A DNA stretch of 64,000 bases. Origin: Bacillus subtilis subsp. subtilis. Its GTDB lineage: Bacteria; Pseudomonadota; Gammaproteobacteria; Xanthomonadales; Xanthomonadaceae. The notes under the pieces are model-generated. The model did not search any database. It saw only the letters and a list, made by a program, of their open reading frames with translations, and was not told the origin of the DNA. The DNA lies in contig JAHREJ010000017.1 in the NCBI GenBank assembly GCA_021733645.1, positions 1-64,000 on the forward strand. The letters run 5' to 3'. Within the stretch, counting starts at the first letter, position 1; every line of letters begins with the position of its first letter. This document shows positions 54,554-63,401 of the stretch, in pieces. Position numbers and translations under genes: made by a program.

Positions 54554-56029
54554 ATGAAGATTTCGCTGTACGCACTGGCTCCCACCCTGCTGATGCTGGC
54601 TGCACCGGCATTGTCGGCCGAACAGGCCGACCTGATCATCCACCAGGCCACGGTGGTGGATGTGGAGCACGCCAGCACGCGGGCCAACCAGAGCGTGGTG
54701 GTGCGCGGTGCGGACATCGTGGCGGTGGGCGATGACAAGGCCATCGCCCGGCAGTGGCGTGCGTCGAACCGGATCGAGGCACGGGGCCGCTATCTCATTC
54801 CCGGCCTGTGGGACATGCACGTGCATTTTGGGGGTGGCCCGGCGCTGATTGAAGAGAACAAGGCGTTGCTGCCGCTGTACATCGCCCACGGCATCACCAC
54901 CATCCGCGATGCTTCCGGTGATCTGCCCGAGCAGGTACTGCAGTGGCGCGGGCAGATCCGGGACGGCCGCCTGGTGGGGCCGCAACTGTTCACGTCCGGT
55001 GCCAAGATCGAAGGCCTCAAGCCGGTCTGGAAAGGCACGATCGAGGTTGGCAATGCGGCCGATCTGGAGGCTGCCTTTGTGCGGCTGAAGCGCGACCAGG
55101 TCGATTTCGTCAAGATCACCGACAGCACGCTGACCCCGGCGTTGTTCCTGCGGGCTGTGCGCGGCGCACGGGCCAACGGCCTGCGGGCGTCGGGGCATAT
55201 CCCGATGGCGTTGACCGTGCAGCAGGCGGTGGATGCCGGCATCAGCTCCATCGAACACCTGGACTACGCCTACAAGGCCGGGGTGAAGGACGAGGCGGCG
55301 ATCGCCGCGGACTTCGCCGCCGGGCGCATCGACCGTGCCGAGGCCAATCAACGCCTCGACGCCGGCTTCGACCCGGCCACCGCGATGGCCGCGTATCGAG
55401 GTTTCGCTGCGAAGGGGGTGTACGTCACGCCCACGCTCAATGGCGGGCGCATCCTGGATTTCCTTGACCAGGATGACCACGCGGGTGATCCGTACCTGGC
55501 CTACATCGGGCCGAAGTTGCAGGCGACCTACGCCTGGCGCGTCGAACGCGCCGCCAAGGCAACGCCGGCACAGATCCAGGCGCGACATGACGGTTACCAC
55601 CGCGTAGCCGCCGTGTTGCCGATGCTGCAGCAGGCCGGGGTCACGATCATGGCCGGCACCGATGCCGGGTTCCTCAATTCGTTCAATTATCCGGGCATCG
55701 GCCTGCACGACGAACTGAGCCTGTTCGTCACCGAGGGCCTCACCCCGGCGCAGGCGCTGTCGGCGGCAACGCGGGCCGGTCCGTCATGGTTTGGCACGCT
55801 GGACCGCTACGGTGGCATCGCCGCCGGCAAGGCTGCCGACCTGGTCCTGCTGGATGCCAACCCGCTGCAGGACATCCAGGCTACCCGCGCCATCGACACG
55901 GTGCTGCTGCGCGGCCAGGTTTACGACCGCAAGGCATTGGACGCGCTACTGGCGCAGACCCGGGCCAAGGTGGCCGCGTGGAAGGCGGCACCGCCGCCGA
56001 CCAACGAAGGCGAACAGAACGTGCGATGA
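54554..56029 (+). CDS. exported amidohydrolase, imidazolonepropionase-like
   Basis: 491-residue metal-dependent hydrolase with a signal peptide (ending APALSAEQ). The TIM-barrel metal ligands are visible: HVH in LWDMHVHFGGG (about 90), carboxylated-Lys candidate in FVKITDST (about 190), His in ASGHIPM and SIEHLDYAYK (about 215 and 235), Asp in MAGTDAGFLN (about 370). Such secreted members act on dipeptides or other amides in the periplasm; the substrate is unknown. Confidence 0.9.
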   Translation: MKISLYALAPTLLMLAAPALSAEQADLIIHQATVVDVEHASTRANQSVVVRGADIVAVGDDKAIARQWRASNRIEARGRYLIPGLWDMHVHFGGGPALIEENKALLPLYIAHGITTIRDASGDLPEQVLQWRGQIRDGRLVGPQLFTSGAKIEGLKPVWKGTIEVGNAADLEAAFVRLKRDQVDFVKITDSTLTPALFLRAVRGARANGLRASGHIPMALTVQQAVDAGISSIEHLDYAYKAGVKDEAAIAADFAAGRIDRAEANQRLDAGFDPATAMAAYRGFAAKGVYVTPTLNGGRILDFLDQDDHAGDPYLAYIGPKLQATYAWRVERAAKATPAQIQARHDGYHRVAAVLPMLQQAGVTIMAGTDAGFLNSFNYPGIGLHDELSLFVTEGLTPAQALSAATRAGPSWFGTLDRYGGIAAGKAADLVLLDANPLQDIQATRAIDTVLLRGQVYDRKALDALLAQTRAKVAAWKAAPPPTNEGEQNVR

Positions 56030-56032
56030 CAC

Positions 56033-56620
56033 TCAGCCCCCGGCAATCGCGCGACCCAGGGCGGCGCTGGTTTCAAGGTGAGGCGCCGCCGGCAGCGTGT
56101 CCACTTCCAGCAGCAGCGTGGAGGACGCGACCGGCGCGCCGCAGTAGTCGAAGATGCCGGTGTCGATCTGGGTCTTCATGGCGGTGTCGTAGCCGCGCTT
56201 GCTCCAGGTGCGCAGGTCGGCCCCGCCCAGCCCGACCAGATGCACCGGCAGATGCGCCAGTTTCTTCTGCACGTGCCCGGTGCTGTCGTCGTAGGCCCAG
56301 CCGTTGGAGAACACGCGGTCGATCCAGCCCTTGAGCTGGGCGGGCATCGCCCACCAGTACACGGGGAACACCAGCACCAGGGTGTTGGCGCGGTCCAGGC
56401 GCGCCTGCTCGGCCAGCACGTCGGCGGGGAAGGGGTGCCGCCGCTGGTGGCCCTCCAGGTCGGCGCGGGTAAGGCGCGGGTCGAAGCCTTCGGCGGCCAG
56501 GTCGGCGAACTCCACCGTCGCGGTCGGAGCGGTGGTGGTGATGCCGCGAGCAATCTGGGCGGCTACCGCATGGGTCAGTGCGCCTGGATGGGGGTGGGAG
56601 GTCACGATCAGGGTATGCAT
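56033..56620 (-). CDS. NAD(P)H dehydrogenase (quinone), flavodoxin-2 family
   Basis: 195-residue flavodoxin-fold reductase related to YwrO, KefF and MdaB. Family signatures are LIVTSHPHPGALTHAVA at the N-terminus and LVLVFPVYWWAMPAQLKGWI then DRVFSNGWAY (about 85-115). Likely reduces quinones or electrophiles. Divergent from a TetR regulator, with paired repeats in the 72 bp between, so it is the probable repressed target. The 3' end nearly touches the amidohydrolase stop. Confidence 0.9.
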   Translation of the reverse strand: MHTLIVTSHPHPGALTHAVAAQIARGITTTAPTATVEFADLAAEGFDPRLTRADLEGHQRRHPFPADVLAEQARLDRANTLVLVFPVYWWAMPAQLKGWIDRVFSNGWAYDDSTGHVQKKLAHLPVHLVGLGGADLRTWSKRGYDTAMKTQIDTGIFDYCGAPVASSTLLLEVDTLPAAPHLETSAALGRAIAGG

Positions 56621-56654
56621 GGCGGTGTTCCGGGGGAGGGGGTGTATACTTTTG

Positions 56655-56680
56655 GTAAGTTACGATCCGTAAGTTACGAT
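56655..56680. promoter_or_regulatory. probable TetR-family operator
   Basis: Two copies of GTAAGTTACGAT (56655-56666, 56669-56680) with a 14-base period. They overlap the inverted repeat TTACG-ATC-CGTAA (56660-56672). Located between the divergent reductase and TetR genes. Confidence 0.7.
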
Positions 56681-56692
56681 TGGTATATAGCA

Positions 56693-57301
56693 ATGTCAAG
56701 TCCGTCCTCCGAACCCGCCGCCGTACTGCCGCGCCGCCGCCTGAGTCGTGCCGACCGCCAGCAGCAGCTGCTGGCGCAGGCGTGGCGGGTGGTGCGCGAG
56801 GAGGGAACCGAAGCGTTGACGCTCGGTTACCTGGCCGAGCAGGCCGGGGTGACCAAGCCGGTGGTCTACGACCATTTTGGTACCCGCGCCGGATTGCTGG
56901 CCGCGCTGTACCGCGATTTCGACCAGCGCCAAGGGGTGGTGATGGATGCGGCGTTGGCGGCCGGTGGACCCACCCTGCAGGACAAGGCGAATGTCATCGC
57001 CCAGTCGTATGTGGCGTGCGTGCAGACCCAGGGCCGCGAGATACCCGGGGTGATCGCCGCGCTCGCCGGTGCGCCGGAACTGGCGCGCATCAAGCGCGAG
57101 TACGAAGCGCTCTTCATCGAGCAGTGCCGCGCGTTGCTGGCGCCGTTCGCACGCGAGGGTCGGTTGCCCGTTGCCGGCCTGTGGGGAATGCTCGGCGCAG
57201 CCGAAGGGCTGTCGTATGCCGCAGTGAACGGTGACATCACCGCCGAGCAGGCGCAGCGTGAGTTGGCAGACGCCATTCTGTCGATGGTGGCGCGCGCCTG
57301 A
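56693..57301 (+). CDS. TetR-family transcription repressor
   Basis: 202-residue regulator. DNA-binding domain about 20-65: REEGTEALTLGYLAEQAGVT then KPVVYDHFGTRAGLLAALYR. The C-terminal ligand domain is helical and not similar to a named subfamily I recognise. Start at 56693, 12 bp after the operator-like repeats and right behind TATATAG, so autorepression is likely and the leader very short. Divergent partner is the flavodoxin-type reductase. Confidence 0.9.
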   Translation: MSSPSSEPAAVLPRRRLSRADRQQQLLAQAWRVVREEGTEALTLGYLAEQAGVTKPVVYDHFGTRAGLLAALYRDFDQRQGVVMDAALAAGGPTLQDKANVIAQSYVACVQTQGREIPGVIAALAGAPELARIKREYEALFIEQCRALLAPFAREGRLPVAGLWGMLGAAEGLSYAAVNGDITAEQAQRELADAILSMVARA

Positions 57302-57554
57302 GTGGCATGCCGCGCTGCTCATGATCAAACGGCCTGACGACATTTCCGGCGGTGATCTGGCGGGTGCGAAAGCGCTGAATTCCAGCGGATTCATGCGTCT
57401 TTTTGATGTCAGTCCAACACGGCCCCATGAACTGTTTACCCACATGCCGGCGGTGTCTACGCAGCGGTGCCACACACGCACGCGCCGCTAACCTGCGTGC
57501 GCCTACGGTGCAATCACCGGCACCATTTCGTTGCCGAACACCGGAGATGCACAG

Positions 57555-57743
57555 ATGGGTACCAACCAGAACCCGCAGCAGAACCAACAGAATCAGCAGG
57601 ACAAGAGCCAGCCGGGTCAGCAGGGCCAGCAACAGCAGCAGCGCGATCCGCAGCGGCAGGGCCAGCAGCAACAGCAGGACCAGGATCAGGACCAGAAGCG
57701 CGAGCGCGCCGGTCAGCAGGGTGGGCAGGACGAAGAAGAATAA
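57555..57743 (+). CDS. glutamine-rich low-complexity small protein
   Basis: 62-residue, fully hydrophilic protein with 28 Gln residues, plus Asn, Asp and Arg and a DEEE tail. No hydrophobic core, so it should be disordered. GGAG lies 9 bp before the ATG, and a strong terminator follows 24 bp after the stop, which supports a real expressed gene. No family assignment; could be a stress or condensate-type protein, but that is speculation. Confidence 0.7.
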   Translation: MGTNQNPQQNQQNQQDKSQPGQQGQQQQQRDPQRQGQQQQQDQDQDQKRERAGQQGGQDEEE

Positions 57744-57766
57744 GTCGTCTGCTGTCCGAACACTGT

Positions 57767-57798
57767 GCGAAGGCCCGGCCGGTTGGTCGGGCCTTCGC
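57767..57798. terminator. terminator after the glutamine-rich gene
   Basis: GCGAAGGCCCG (57767-57777) pairs perfectly with CGGGCCTTCGC (57788-57798), loop of 10, followed by TTT. It separates the small gene from the Fur-like box. Confidence 0.8.
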
Positions 57799-57839
57799 TT
57801 TCGGGTGTACGACGATACAGTTTGTCACAAGGATCTATG

Positions 57840-57859
57840 TGATAAGCATTCGCATTTGA
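57840..57859. promoter_or_regulatory. Fur-like box upstream of the iron locus
   Basis: Read on the minus strand this is AAATGCGAATGCTTATCA, close to Fur boxes of the AAATGCGAATGATTATCATT kind. A TAGACT -10-like box follows at 57862. It lies 66 bp before the esterase start. Confidence 0.6.
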
Positions 57860-57924
57860 GGTAGACTGCGTTGTCTCCATGTGAAGAGGGCTGTGCGGCA
57901 TCGCGCTGCCGCCCGCCAGTCCCC

Positions 57925-58935
57925 ATGACGCTGTCCTCCCTGGCCCCGCGCCGCCGATTGCCTGCCTTGCTGCCCCTGGCGGGTTTGATGTTGAGCCTGG
58001 CCTGTACCGTGCCGGCGGCGTCAGCGCAGCAACGCAACCCGCAACAGCGGGTGAGCAACACCGTTTTCGAGCAGAAGGCCGAAAGCTATCGCTTCGAGCG
58101 CTTCACGCTGGACAGCCCCGACGGGCAGCGGCGCTGGCAGGTCAACGTGGGTATTCCCGTGCGGGCGGGCAAGGCGCCCGCGCCGGTGTTGTACATGCTG
58201 GATGGCAATGCGGCCGCGCTGGTGATGGACCAGCCGCTGCTGGCTGAACTGGCGGCGGCAAAGGCCGCGCCGGTATTGGTGTTCATCGGCTACGACAACG
58301 ACCTGCGCATCGATTCGCCGGCGCGGACCACCGACTACACCGCCTGGATCGACCGCGCCGACGATGAGAACGGTGCGCCCACGGTCGTTGGCGGGGGGGC
58401 GTTCGCGTTCCAGGATCTGATCGAGCGTCGGATCAAACCCGAAGTGGAAAAGCGCGCGCACATCGATCGCCGGCAGCAGGCGCTGTGGGGCCATTCGCTG
58501 GGCGGTCTGTTCGTGTTGAGCAGCCTGTACACGCGGCCGGCGGCCTTTCAGTACTACCTGTCGGCCAGCCCCTCGCTGTGGTGGAGCCAGGGCGCGCCAC
58601 TGGGCGACATGGAGCAGCAGTTCCTGCAGAACCAGCGCGGCCAGGCGGCCACGGTATGGGTGATGCTGGGCGGTGCCGAGCGCGTGGGTGATCGTGGCAC
58701 CCGCGACCTGGGCAACCCGCGCGTGGTCGCCCACCTGCGCCGCATTGGTGGTGCATCGCCGGATGCGGCGATGCAGCTGTCGCAACGGCTGGCCAAGGTG
58801 CCTGGGCTGGACGTGCACTACCGCCAATTCGACGGCCTGGGTCATGGGCCGATGCTGTCGGCCTCGCTGCAGGCGGCGTTGAGCGTGCTGTACGGCGTGG
58901 GCGACCGCAGCGGCGCCGCACCGGCGACGCCCTGA
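57925..58935 (+). CDS. IroE-like siderophore esterase
   Basis: 336-residue exported alpha/beta hydrolase. Signal peptide ends near PAASAQQ. Nucleophile Ser in WGHSLGGLFVLSSLY (about 195), preceded by PVLYMLDGNAAALV and VFIGYD, the pattern of Fes/IroE-type esterases that cleave triscatecholate siderophores. Catalytic His likely in LGHGPM near 310. ATG at 57925 is chosen to open the signal peptide. The Fur-like box upstream and transporter genes downstream support a siderophore role. Confidence 0.85.
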   Translation: MTLSSLAPRRRLPALLPLAGLMLSLACTVPAASAQQRNPQQRVSNTVFEQKAESYRFERFTLDSPDGQRRWQVNVGIPVRAGKAPAPVLYMLDGNAAALVMDQPLLAELAAAKAAPVLVFIGYDNDLRIDSPARTTDYTAWIDRADDENGAPTVVGGGAFAFQDLIERRIKPEVEKRAHIDRRQQALWGHSLGGLFVLSSLYTRPAAFQYYLSASPSLWWSQGAPLGDMEQQFLQNQRGQAATVWVMLGGAERVGDRGTRDLGNPRVVAHLRRIGGASPDAAMQLSQRLAKVPGLDVHYRQFDGLGHGPMLSASLQAALSVLYGVGDRSGAAPATP

Positions 58936-59068
58936 TCCACATAGCGGCAACATTCCGCACGCATGCCGCGTGCACCCCACTACCCAGGCTTCACGTGCAG
59001 CGTTGCACCGGCCCAGGCAACCGATGAACCGCCGCGCGCTGCGCGGTACCCCGTGCAAGGAGCCTGTC

Positions 59069-60445
59069 ATGTCGTTCCGTTCTTCTTTCCGTCTCACCAC
59101 CCTGGCCGCTGGCCTGCTGCTGGCCGTCGTCGGCCAGGCGCAGCCGGTGTTCGACCAGCCCGCCAGTGTGTTCAAGGGCGAAGTCGTCTCGCGCGGTGAG
59201 AATGTTGTTCCCGGCAGCACTGCCGATGTGATCGGCCGCGGGTTCGTGCCGGGCCAGCAGGTAAGCCTGCTGCGCGGCGACACCGTGCTCAATGGCGAGC
59301 CGCTCAGCGTGGATGCCGAAGGCAACTTCAAGACCCAGTTGCAGATTCCGGCCGATGCCGTGCCTGGCACCCACCCGGTGGTGGTGCGCGCCAGCCAGCC
59401 TGCCGCGGCCACCGTGTTGAAACTGCGCGTGTCCCCGCAGCTGCCGCTGTCCGGGCAGGAGCGCTTCAGCACCCGGTCCAACAAGCTGGTGCAGGGTCTG
59501 TACCAGTCGGCTTACAGCCCGGCCAGCAACGCGGTCTTTGTGACCTCGGCGGTCGGCCGCCCGCCGGTGACCCAGTCGCAGCTGCTCAAGGTGGACCCGA
59601 AGACGCTGAAGGTGATCAAGGCGATCACCCCGGCGCAGGTGCCCGATGCCAAGGGCGGCAGCGTGTTTGCCGTGTACGGCGTGGGTGTGGATGATGCCAA
59701 TGGCCATGTGTGGGTCACCAACACGCGCCAGGACAGCATTGCGGTGTACCGCCAGTCGGACCTGTCGCTGGTGCATCAGTTCCCGGTCGGCACGGTGCCG
59801 CATGCGCGCGACGTGGTGGTGGATGCCAAGCGCGGCAAGGTGTTCGCGTCGGCCACCGGTGAAGATCACCTGTCGGTGTTCGATGCCAAAACCCTCCAGG
59901 CACTGGCGCCGATCGCCCTGGCCTCGGGGGTGGACGATGAGAAGTTCGTGCCGATGAGCCTGGTGCTTGATGAGGCCAGCGGCAAGCTGTTCACCGTGAG
60001 CATCGGCACCCCTGAAGCGGCGGTCATCGACGTGGCCAGCGGCAAGGTCGACAAGGTGATCGACCTGGGCAATTCGATCAGCGCCTCCGGCGTGGCCCAT
60101 GACGCGCAGCAGAACCAGCTGTATGTGGCCTCGCAGGGCACCGACAACCTGCTCATCGTCGATGTCGCCAGCGGCAAGGTGCTGCACGACGTGCCGGTGG
60201 GCGCCGGTGCGCTGAACGTGGCCTTCGATCCGAAAGCCGGCCTGGCCTATGTAACCAACCGCGGGGCCGGCACCGTGACCGTGGTGGACCGCAGCGGCAA
60301 GGTGGTCGGCAACCTCGACGGCGGCACCTTCCCCAACCATGTGCGTGCCGATGGCAAGGGCAATGTGTTTGCGGTGAACAAATCGCGCGGCAGCGACGAT
60401 GCCAAGGGCGACCGTATCACCCGCATCGCACTGCGCCAGCCGTAA
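59069..60445 (+). CDS. YncE-like exported beta-propeller protein
   Basis: 458-residue periplasmic protein with a signal peptide (ending VVGQAQP). An N-terminal Ig-like segment (about 40-130, with GRGFVPGQQVSLLRG) precedes a seven-bladed YVTN/YncE-type propeller (about 150-455) with blade repeats such as VIDVASGKVDKVIDLG and IVDVASGKVLHDVPVG. AAGGAG site at 59056. E. coli YncE is iron/MarA-linked and periplasmic; here the gene stands 46 bp before the ABC importer genes, suggesting a part in iron-complex uptake. Confidence 0.85.
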   Translation: MSFRSSFRLTTLAAGLLLAVVGQAQPVFDQPASVFKGEVVSRGENVVPGSTADVIGRGFVPGQQVSLLRGDTVLNGEPLSVDAEGNFKTQLQIPADAVPGTHPVVVRASQPAAATVLKLRVSPQLPLSGQERFSTRSNKLVQGLYQSAYSPASNAVFVTSAVGRPPVTQSQLLKVDPKTLKVIKAITPAQVPDAKGGSVFAVYGVGVDDANGHVWVTNTRQDSIAVYRQSDLSLVHQFPVGTVPHARDVVVDAKRGKVFASATGEDHLSVFDAKTLQALAPIALASGVDDEKFVPMSLVLDEASGKLFTVSIGTPEAAVIDVASGKVDKVIDLGNSISASGVAHDAQQNQLYVASQGTDNLLIVDVASGKVLHDVPVGAGALNVAFDPKAGLAYVTNRGAGTVTVVDRSGKVVGNLDGGTFPNHVRADGKGNVFAVNKSRGSDDAKGDRITRIALRQP

Positions 60446-60491
60446 GCCACAGGGCAGGGCGGTCGATGGCCGTCCTGCCAAAGGAGTCATG

Positions 60492-61538
60492 ATGAAAACC
60501 AGTACTTCCCTGCGGCTGTTGCCGCTTGCGATGGCCGTGGCCCTGGCGGCCTGCAGCGGCCAGGGCACGCCGCCCGCGGCCGATGCGGCGCGCGCTGCCG
60601 GCCCGTCCACCAGCGCACCTCAGCCGGGCAGTGCCTTGCCGGCCGGCTGGACCCGGCTCGATGGCGGCGCGCTGCCGAGCCAGGTGGGCCAGGTTGCCGT
60701 ACTGCCAGCCAAGGTGGCGTCCGATGACGGCGCCGAGGTCGAGGTGGACGACACCAGCAGGATCATCGTCGGCGGCGACGACGTGATCGCGGTGATCGAT
60801 GCACTGGGCCTGGGCAAGCAGGTATTTGCCGCACCCAAGAACACCACTACCGCTTCGGGCCGCGCTGCGCCACACCAGTTCCTGTTCAACCGCACCACCG
60901 GCGTGGAAGGCGTGTTGAGCCTGCAGGGATCGCTGTTCCTGGGCAACAGCCTGCGCCGCCACACCGAGCTGGCGCAGAAGCTGCGCGCGGTGGGTGAGCC
61001 TGCCGTGGTGGTGGACGACCTGCAGCCGGCACCGGACAAGGTGCGCAAGATCGCCGCCGCGCTCGGCCTGGCCGACGCCGGGCAGGTGCTCGCCACCCAG
61101 GTGCAGCAGCAACTGGACCAGGCGGCCACAATCGGCGCGGCCAGCGGCCGCACGCCGCGTGTAATCCATGTGTCGGCCACCGGTGCCGGTGGCGCGCCGA
61201 CCGTGGCCGGTTCGGACAGTGCGTCGGCCCAGCTGATCGCACTGGCCGGTGGGCTCAACATCGGGACCGAAGCGGGCGTGGCCAACTACTCGGCCCTCAG
61301 CAACGAGGGCGTGGTGGCGGCGGCACCGGAGGTGATCCTGGTAACCGAGCACGACCTGGCGCTGTTCGGGGGTGCCGACGGCCTGTGGAAGGCCTATCCC
61401 ACCCTGAAGCAGACCCCGGCCGGGCAGGCCAACCGGGTCTGGGTAATGCCCGATGTGCAGCTCAAGTACGCCAGCGTCGGCTCCGGGGTAGGCGCACTGG
61501 CGTTGGCCAGGGCGTTGGCGGCGTTGCCGCCGGCATGA
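60492..61538 (+). CDS. iron-complex/hemin ABC substrate-binding lipoprotein
   Basis: 348-residue lipoprotein (lipobox LAAC, Cys about 19 from this start). Type III substrate-binding fold (Peripla_BP_2) of the HmuT/BtuF kind: SRIIVGGDDVIAVIDALGLG, GVEGVLSLQGSLFLGN, AVVVDDLQPAPDKVRKIAAA, and NEGVVAAAPEVILVTE. ATG at 60492 is better spaced to AAGGAG than the one at 60489. The stop overlaps the permease start by 4 bp. Heme, siderophore or corrinoid cannot be told apart by eye. Confidence 0.87.
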   Translation: MKTSTSLRLLPLAMAVALAACSGQGTPPAADAARAAGPSTSAPQPGSALPAGWTRLDGGALPSQVGQVAVLPAKVASDDGAEVEVDDTSRIIVGGDDVIAVIDALGLGKQVFAAPKNTTTASGRAAPHQFLFNRTTGVEGVLSLQGSLFLGNSLRRHTELAQKLRAVGEPAVVVDDLQPAPDKVRKIAAALGLADAGQVLATQVQQQLDQAATIGAASGRTPRVIHVSATGAGGAPTVAGSDSASAQLIALAGGLNIGTEAGVANYSALSNEGVVAAAPEVILVTEHDLALFGGADGLWKAYPTLKQTPAGQANRVWVMPDVQLKYASVGSGVGALALARALAALPPA

Positions 61539-62578
61539 GTCCGGCCGATCGGCGTCGCCGACGGGGGCGCGGCATGTTGGTGCTGGCCGCCGCGGTGCTG
61601 CTGCTGGCGGTGCTGGCATCCTTCGCCGTCGGGCCACTGCGGCTGCCGCCGTTGGAGGTGCTGCAGGCCATCGGGGTGAAGCTGGGGCTGGTGGATGCGC
61701 AGGCGGTGAGCCAGCGCGATCTGGCCGTGGTCTGGCAACTGCGGATTCCCCGCGCGCTGCTCGGGGCGATGGTCGGCGCGGCGTTGGCGATGGCCGGTGC
61801 CAGCCTGCAGGGATTGTTCGGCAATCCGCTGGCCGACCCGGGCATCGTGGGGGTCAGCCAGGGGGCGGCGCTGGGGGCGGTGGCGGCGATCGTGCTGGGC
61901 GCGGCCGGGGCCGCCGGCTGGATCGTGCCGCTGGCCGCGTTCGTCGGCGGCGCGCTGGCGATCAGCCTGACCTACGTGCTGGCGCGGCCGGGCAAGGGCA
62001 GCGGCAACGCGACCCTGTTGCTGGTAGGGATTGCGATGGCCGCGTTCTGTTCGGCGTTGATCGGGTTCCTGACCTACATCGCCAGCGAAAGCGAATTGCA
62101 GTCGCTGGTGTTCTGGCAGATGGGCTCGCTGGCCCGCGCCAGCTGGAGCGACGTGGCTGCCGTGGTGCCGCTGTTCGTCTTTGGGGTGGTCGCACTGCTG
62201 CGCCTGGCCACGCCGCTGGACATGCTGGCGCTTGGCGAACGCCAGGCCCAGCACCTGGGCCTGGATGTGGCCCGCACGCGGCGCAAGCTGGTGGCTTTCA
62301 GCGCGCTGCTGGTGGGCGCGGCGGTGGCCTTTGCCGGGTCTGTTGCGTTCGTGGGGCTGGTGGTACCGCATGTGGCGCGCATGCTGGTCGGCCCGGGGCA
62401 TCGCTGGCTGCTGCCGGTTTCCGGTGTGCTGGGCGCCGTGCTGATCGTGGTGGCCGACACCGCCGCACGCACCCTGGACCCGCCCGCGGAGATTCCGTTG
62501 GGGCTGTTCTCGGCCGCGCTGGGCGCGCCATTCTTCCTGTGGCTGGTGCTGCAGCAGCGCCGCAAGGACACGCCATGA
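61535..62578 (+). CDS. iron-complex ABC permease, FecCD/HmuU family
   Basis: 347-residue inner-membrane protein with about ten helices. Family signatures are LRIPRALLGAMVGAALAMAG, GNPLADPGIVGVSQGAALGA, VAFVGLVVPHVARMLVGPGH and EIPLGLFSAALGAPFFLWLV. Overlaps its neighbours by 4 bp on both sides (ATGA), so the three subunits are made together. Confidence 0.94.
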   Translation: MSPADRRRRRGRGMLVLAAAVLLLAVLASFAVGPLRLPPLEVLQAIGVKLGLVDAQAVSQRDLAVVWQLRIPRALLGAMVGAALAMAGASLQGLFGNPLADPGIVGVSQGAALGAVAAIVLGAAGAAGWIVPLAAFVGGALAISLTYVLARPGKGSGNATLLLVGIAMAAFCSALIGFLTYIASESELQSLVFWQMGSLARASWSDVAAVVPLFVFGVVALLRLATPLDMLALGERQAQHLGLDVARTRRKLVAFSALLVGAAVAFAGSVAFVGLVVPHVARMLVGPGHRWLLPVSGVLGAVLIVVADTAARTLDPPAEIPLGLFSAALGAPFFLWLVLQQRRKDTP

Positions 62579-63345
62579 GCGCGCTGTTGCGCCTGCTCGG
62601 GGTGACCGTGCGCCGCCAGCAGCGTGAGATCCTGCATGGCATCGCACTGGAGTTCGTCGCGGGCACGGTCACTGCGCTGGTCGGGCCGAACGGGGCGGGG
62701 AAGTCGACGCTGCTGGCCGTGGCCGCCGGCGATCTGCCTGCCGATGCCGGCGAGGTGTTGTTGCAGGGTCGGCCGCTGGCCGGCTACAAGGCCGGGCCGT
62801 TGGCGCGCGAGCGCGCGGTGATGCCGCAGGAACATGGCGTGCGCTTCGCCTTCAGCGTGGAAGAAGTGGTGGCGATGGGGCGGTTGCCGCATCGGCCCGA
62901 TCCGGTGGCCGATGATGCGCAGGTGGAAGCGGCAATCGAGGCGGGTGAGCTGCAGGCGTTGCGCCAGCGCGAGGTGCAGCAGCTGTCTGGCGGGGAATCG
63001 GCGCGCACTACCTTCGCGCGCGTGCTGGCCCAGCAGACCCCGTTGCTGCTGCTGGACGAGCCCACCGCGGCACTGGACCTGCGCCACCAGGAACGCACGC
63101 TGCGCAGCGTGCGCGCCTTGGCCGACGCCGGTGCCTGTGTGATCGTGGTGCTGCACGACCTGAACCTGGCGGCCGGTTACGCCGACCGCATCGTGCTGCT
63201 GGAACAAGGCCGCGTGGCTGCCGATGGCACGCCGGCGCAGGTACTCACCGAAGCCAACCTCGGGCGCGTGTACCAGCAGCCGGTGATTGTGCTGCAGCAC
63301 CCGCAGCGTGGCGTGCCGCTGGTGGTGGTGGCCGACCCGGGCTGA
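62575..63345 (+). CDS. iron-complex ABC ATPase, HmuV/FepC family
   Basis: 256-residue ATPase. Walker A GPNGAGKST (about 38-46), signature LSGGESARTTFARVLAQ (about 140), Walker B LLLLDEPTAALDLRH, H-loop VLHDLNLAAGYADR. The signature has SGGESART where SGGEQQR or SGGERQR is common. Last gene of the importer operon; a small GCCGGGC hairpin (63365-63381) follows before the convergent receptor gene. Confidence 0.95.
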   Translation: MSALLRLLGVTVRRQQREILHGIALEFVAGTVTALVGPNGAGKSTLLAVAAGDLPADAGEVLLQGRPLAGYKAGPLARERAVMPQEHGVRFAFSVEEVVAMGRLPHRPDPVADDAQVEAAIEAGELQALRQREVQQLSGGESARTTFARVLAQQTPLLLLDEPTAALDLRHQERTLRSVRALADAGACVIVVLHDLNLAAGYADRIVLLEQGRVAADGTPAQVLTEANLGRVYQQPVIVLQHPQRGVPLVVVADPG

Positions 63346-63364
63346 GGGGTGCCGGTTGACGACA

Positions 63365-63381
63365 GCCGGGCAAAGCCCGGC
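63365..63381. terminator. hairpin between convergent ABC ATPase and TonB receptor genes
   Basis: GCCGGGC-AAA-GCCCGGC, a 7-bp perfect stem without a T-tract, in a 56 bp convergent gap. Confidence 0.5.
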
Positions 63382-63401
63382 GCATCGCGGGGGTTCTGGC
63401 C

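Noticed and set aside
57231-57491. 86-codon frame starting inside the TetR gene
   Set aside because: Overlaps the TetR end by 70 bp, no ribosome site, composition unlike neighbours. I see nothing else definite between 57302 and 57554.
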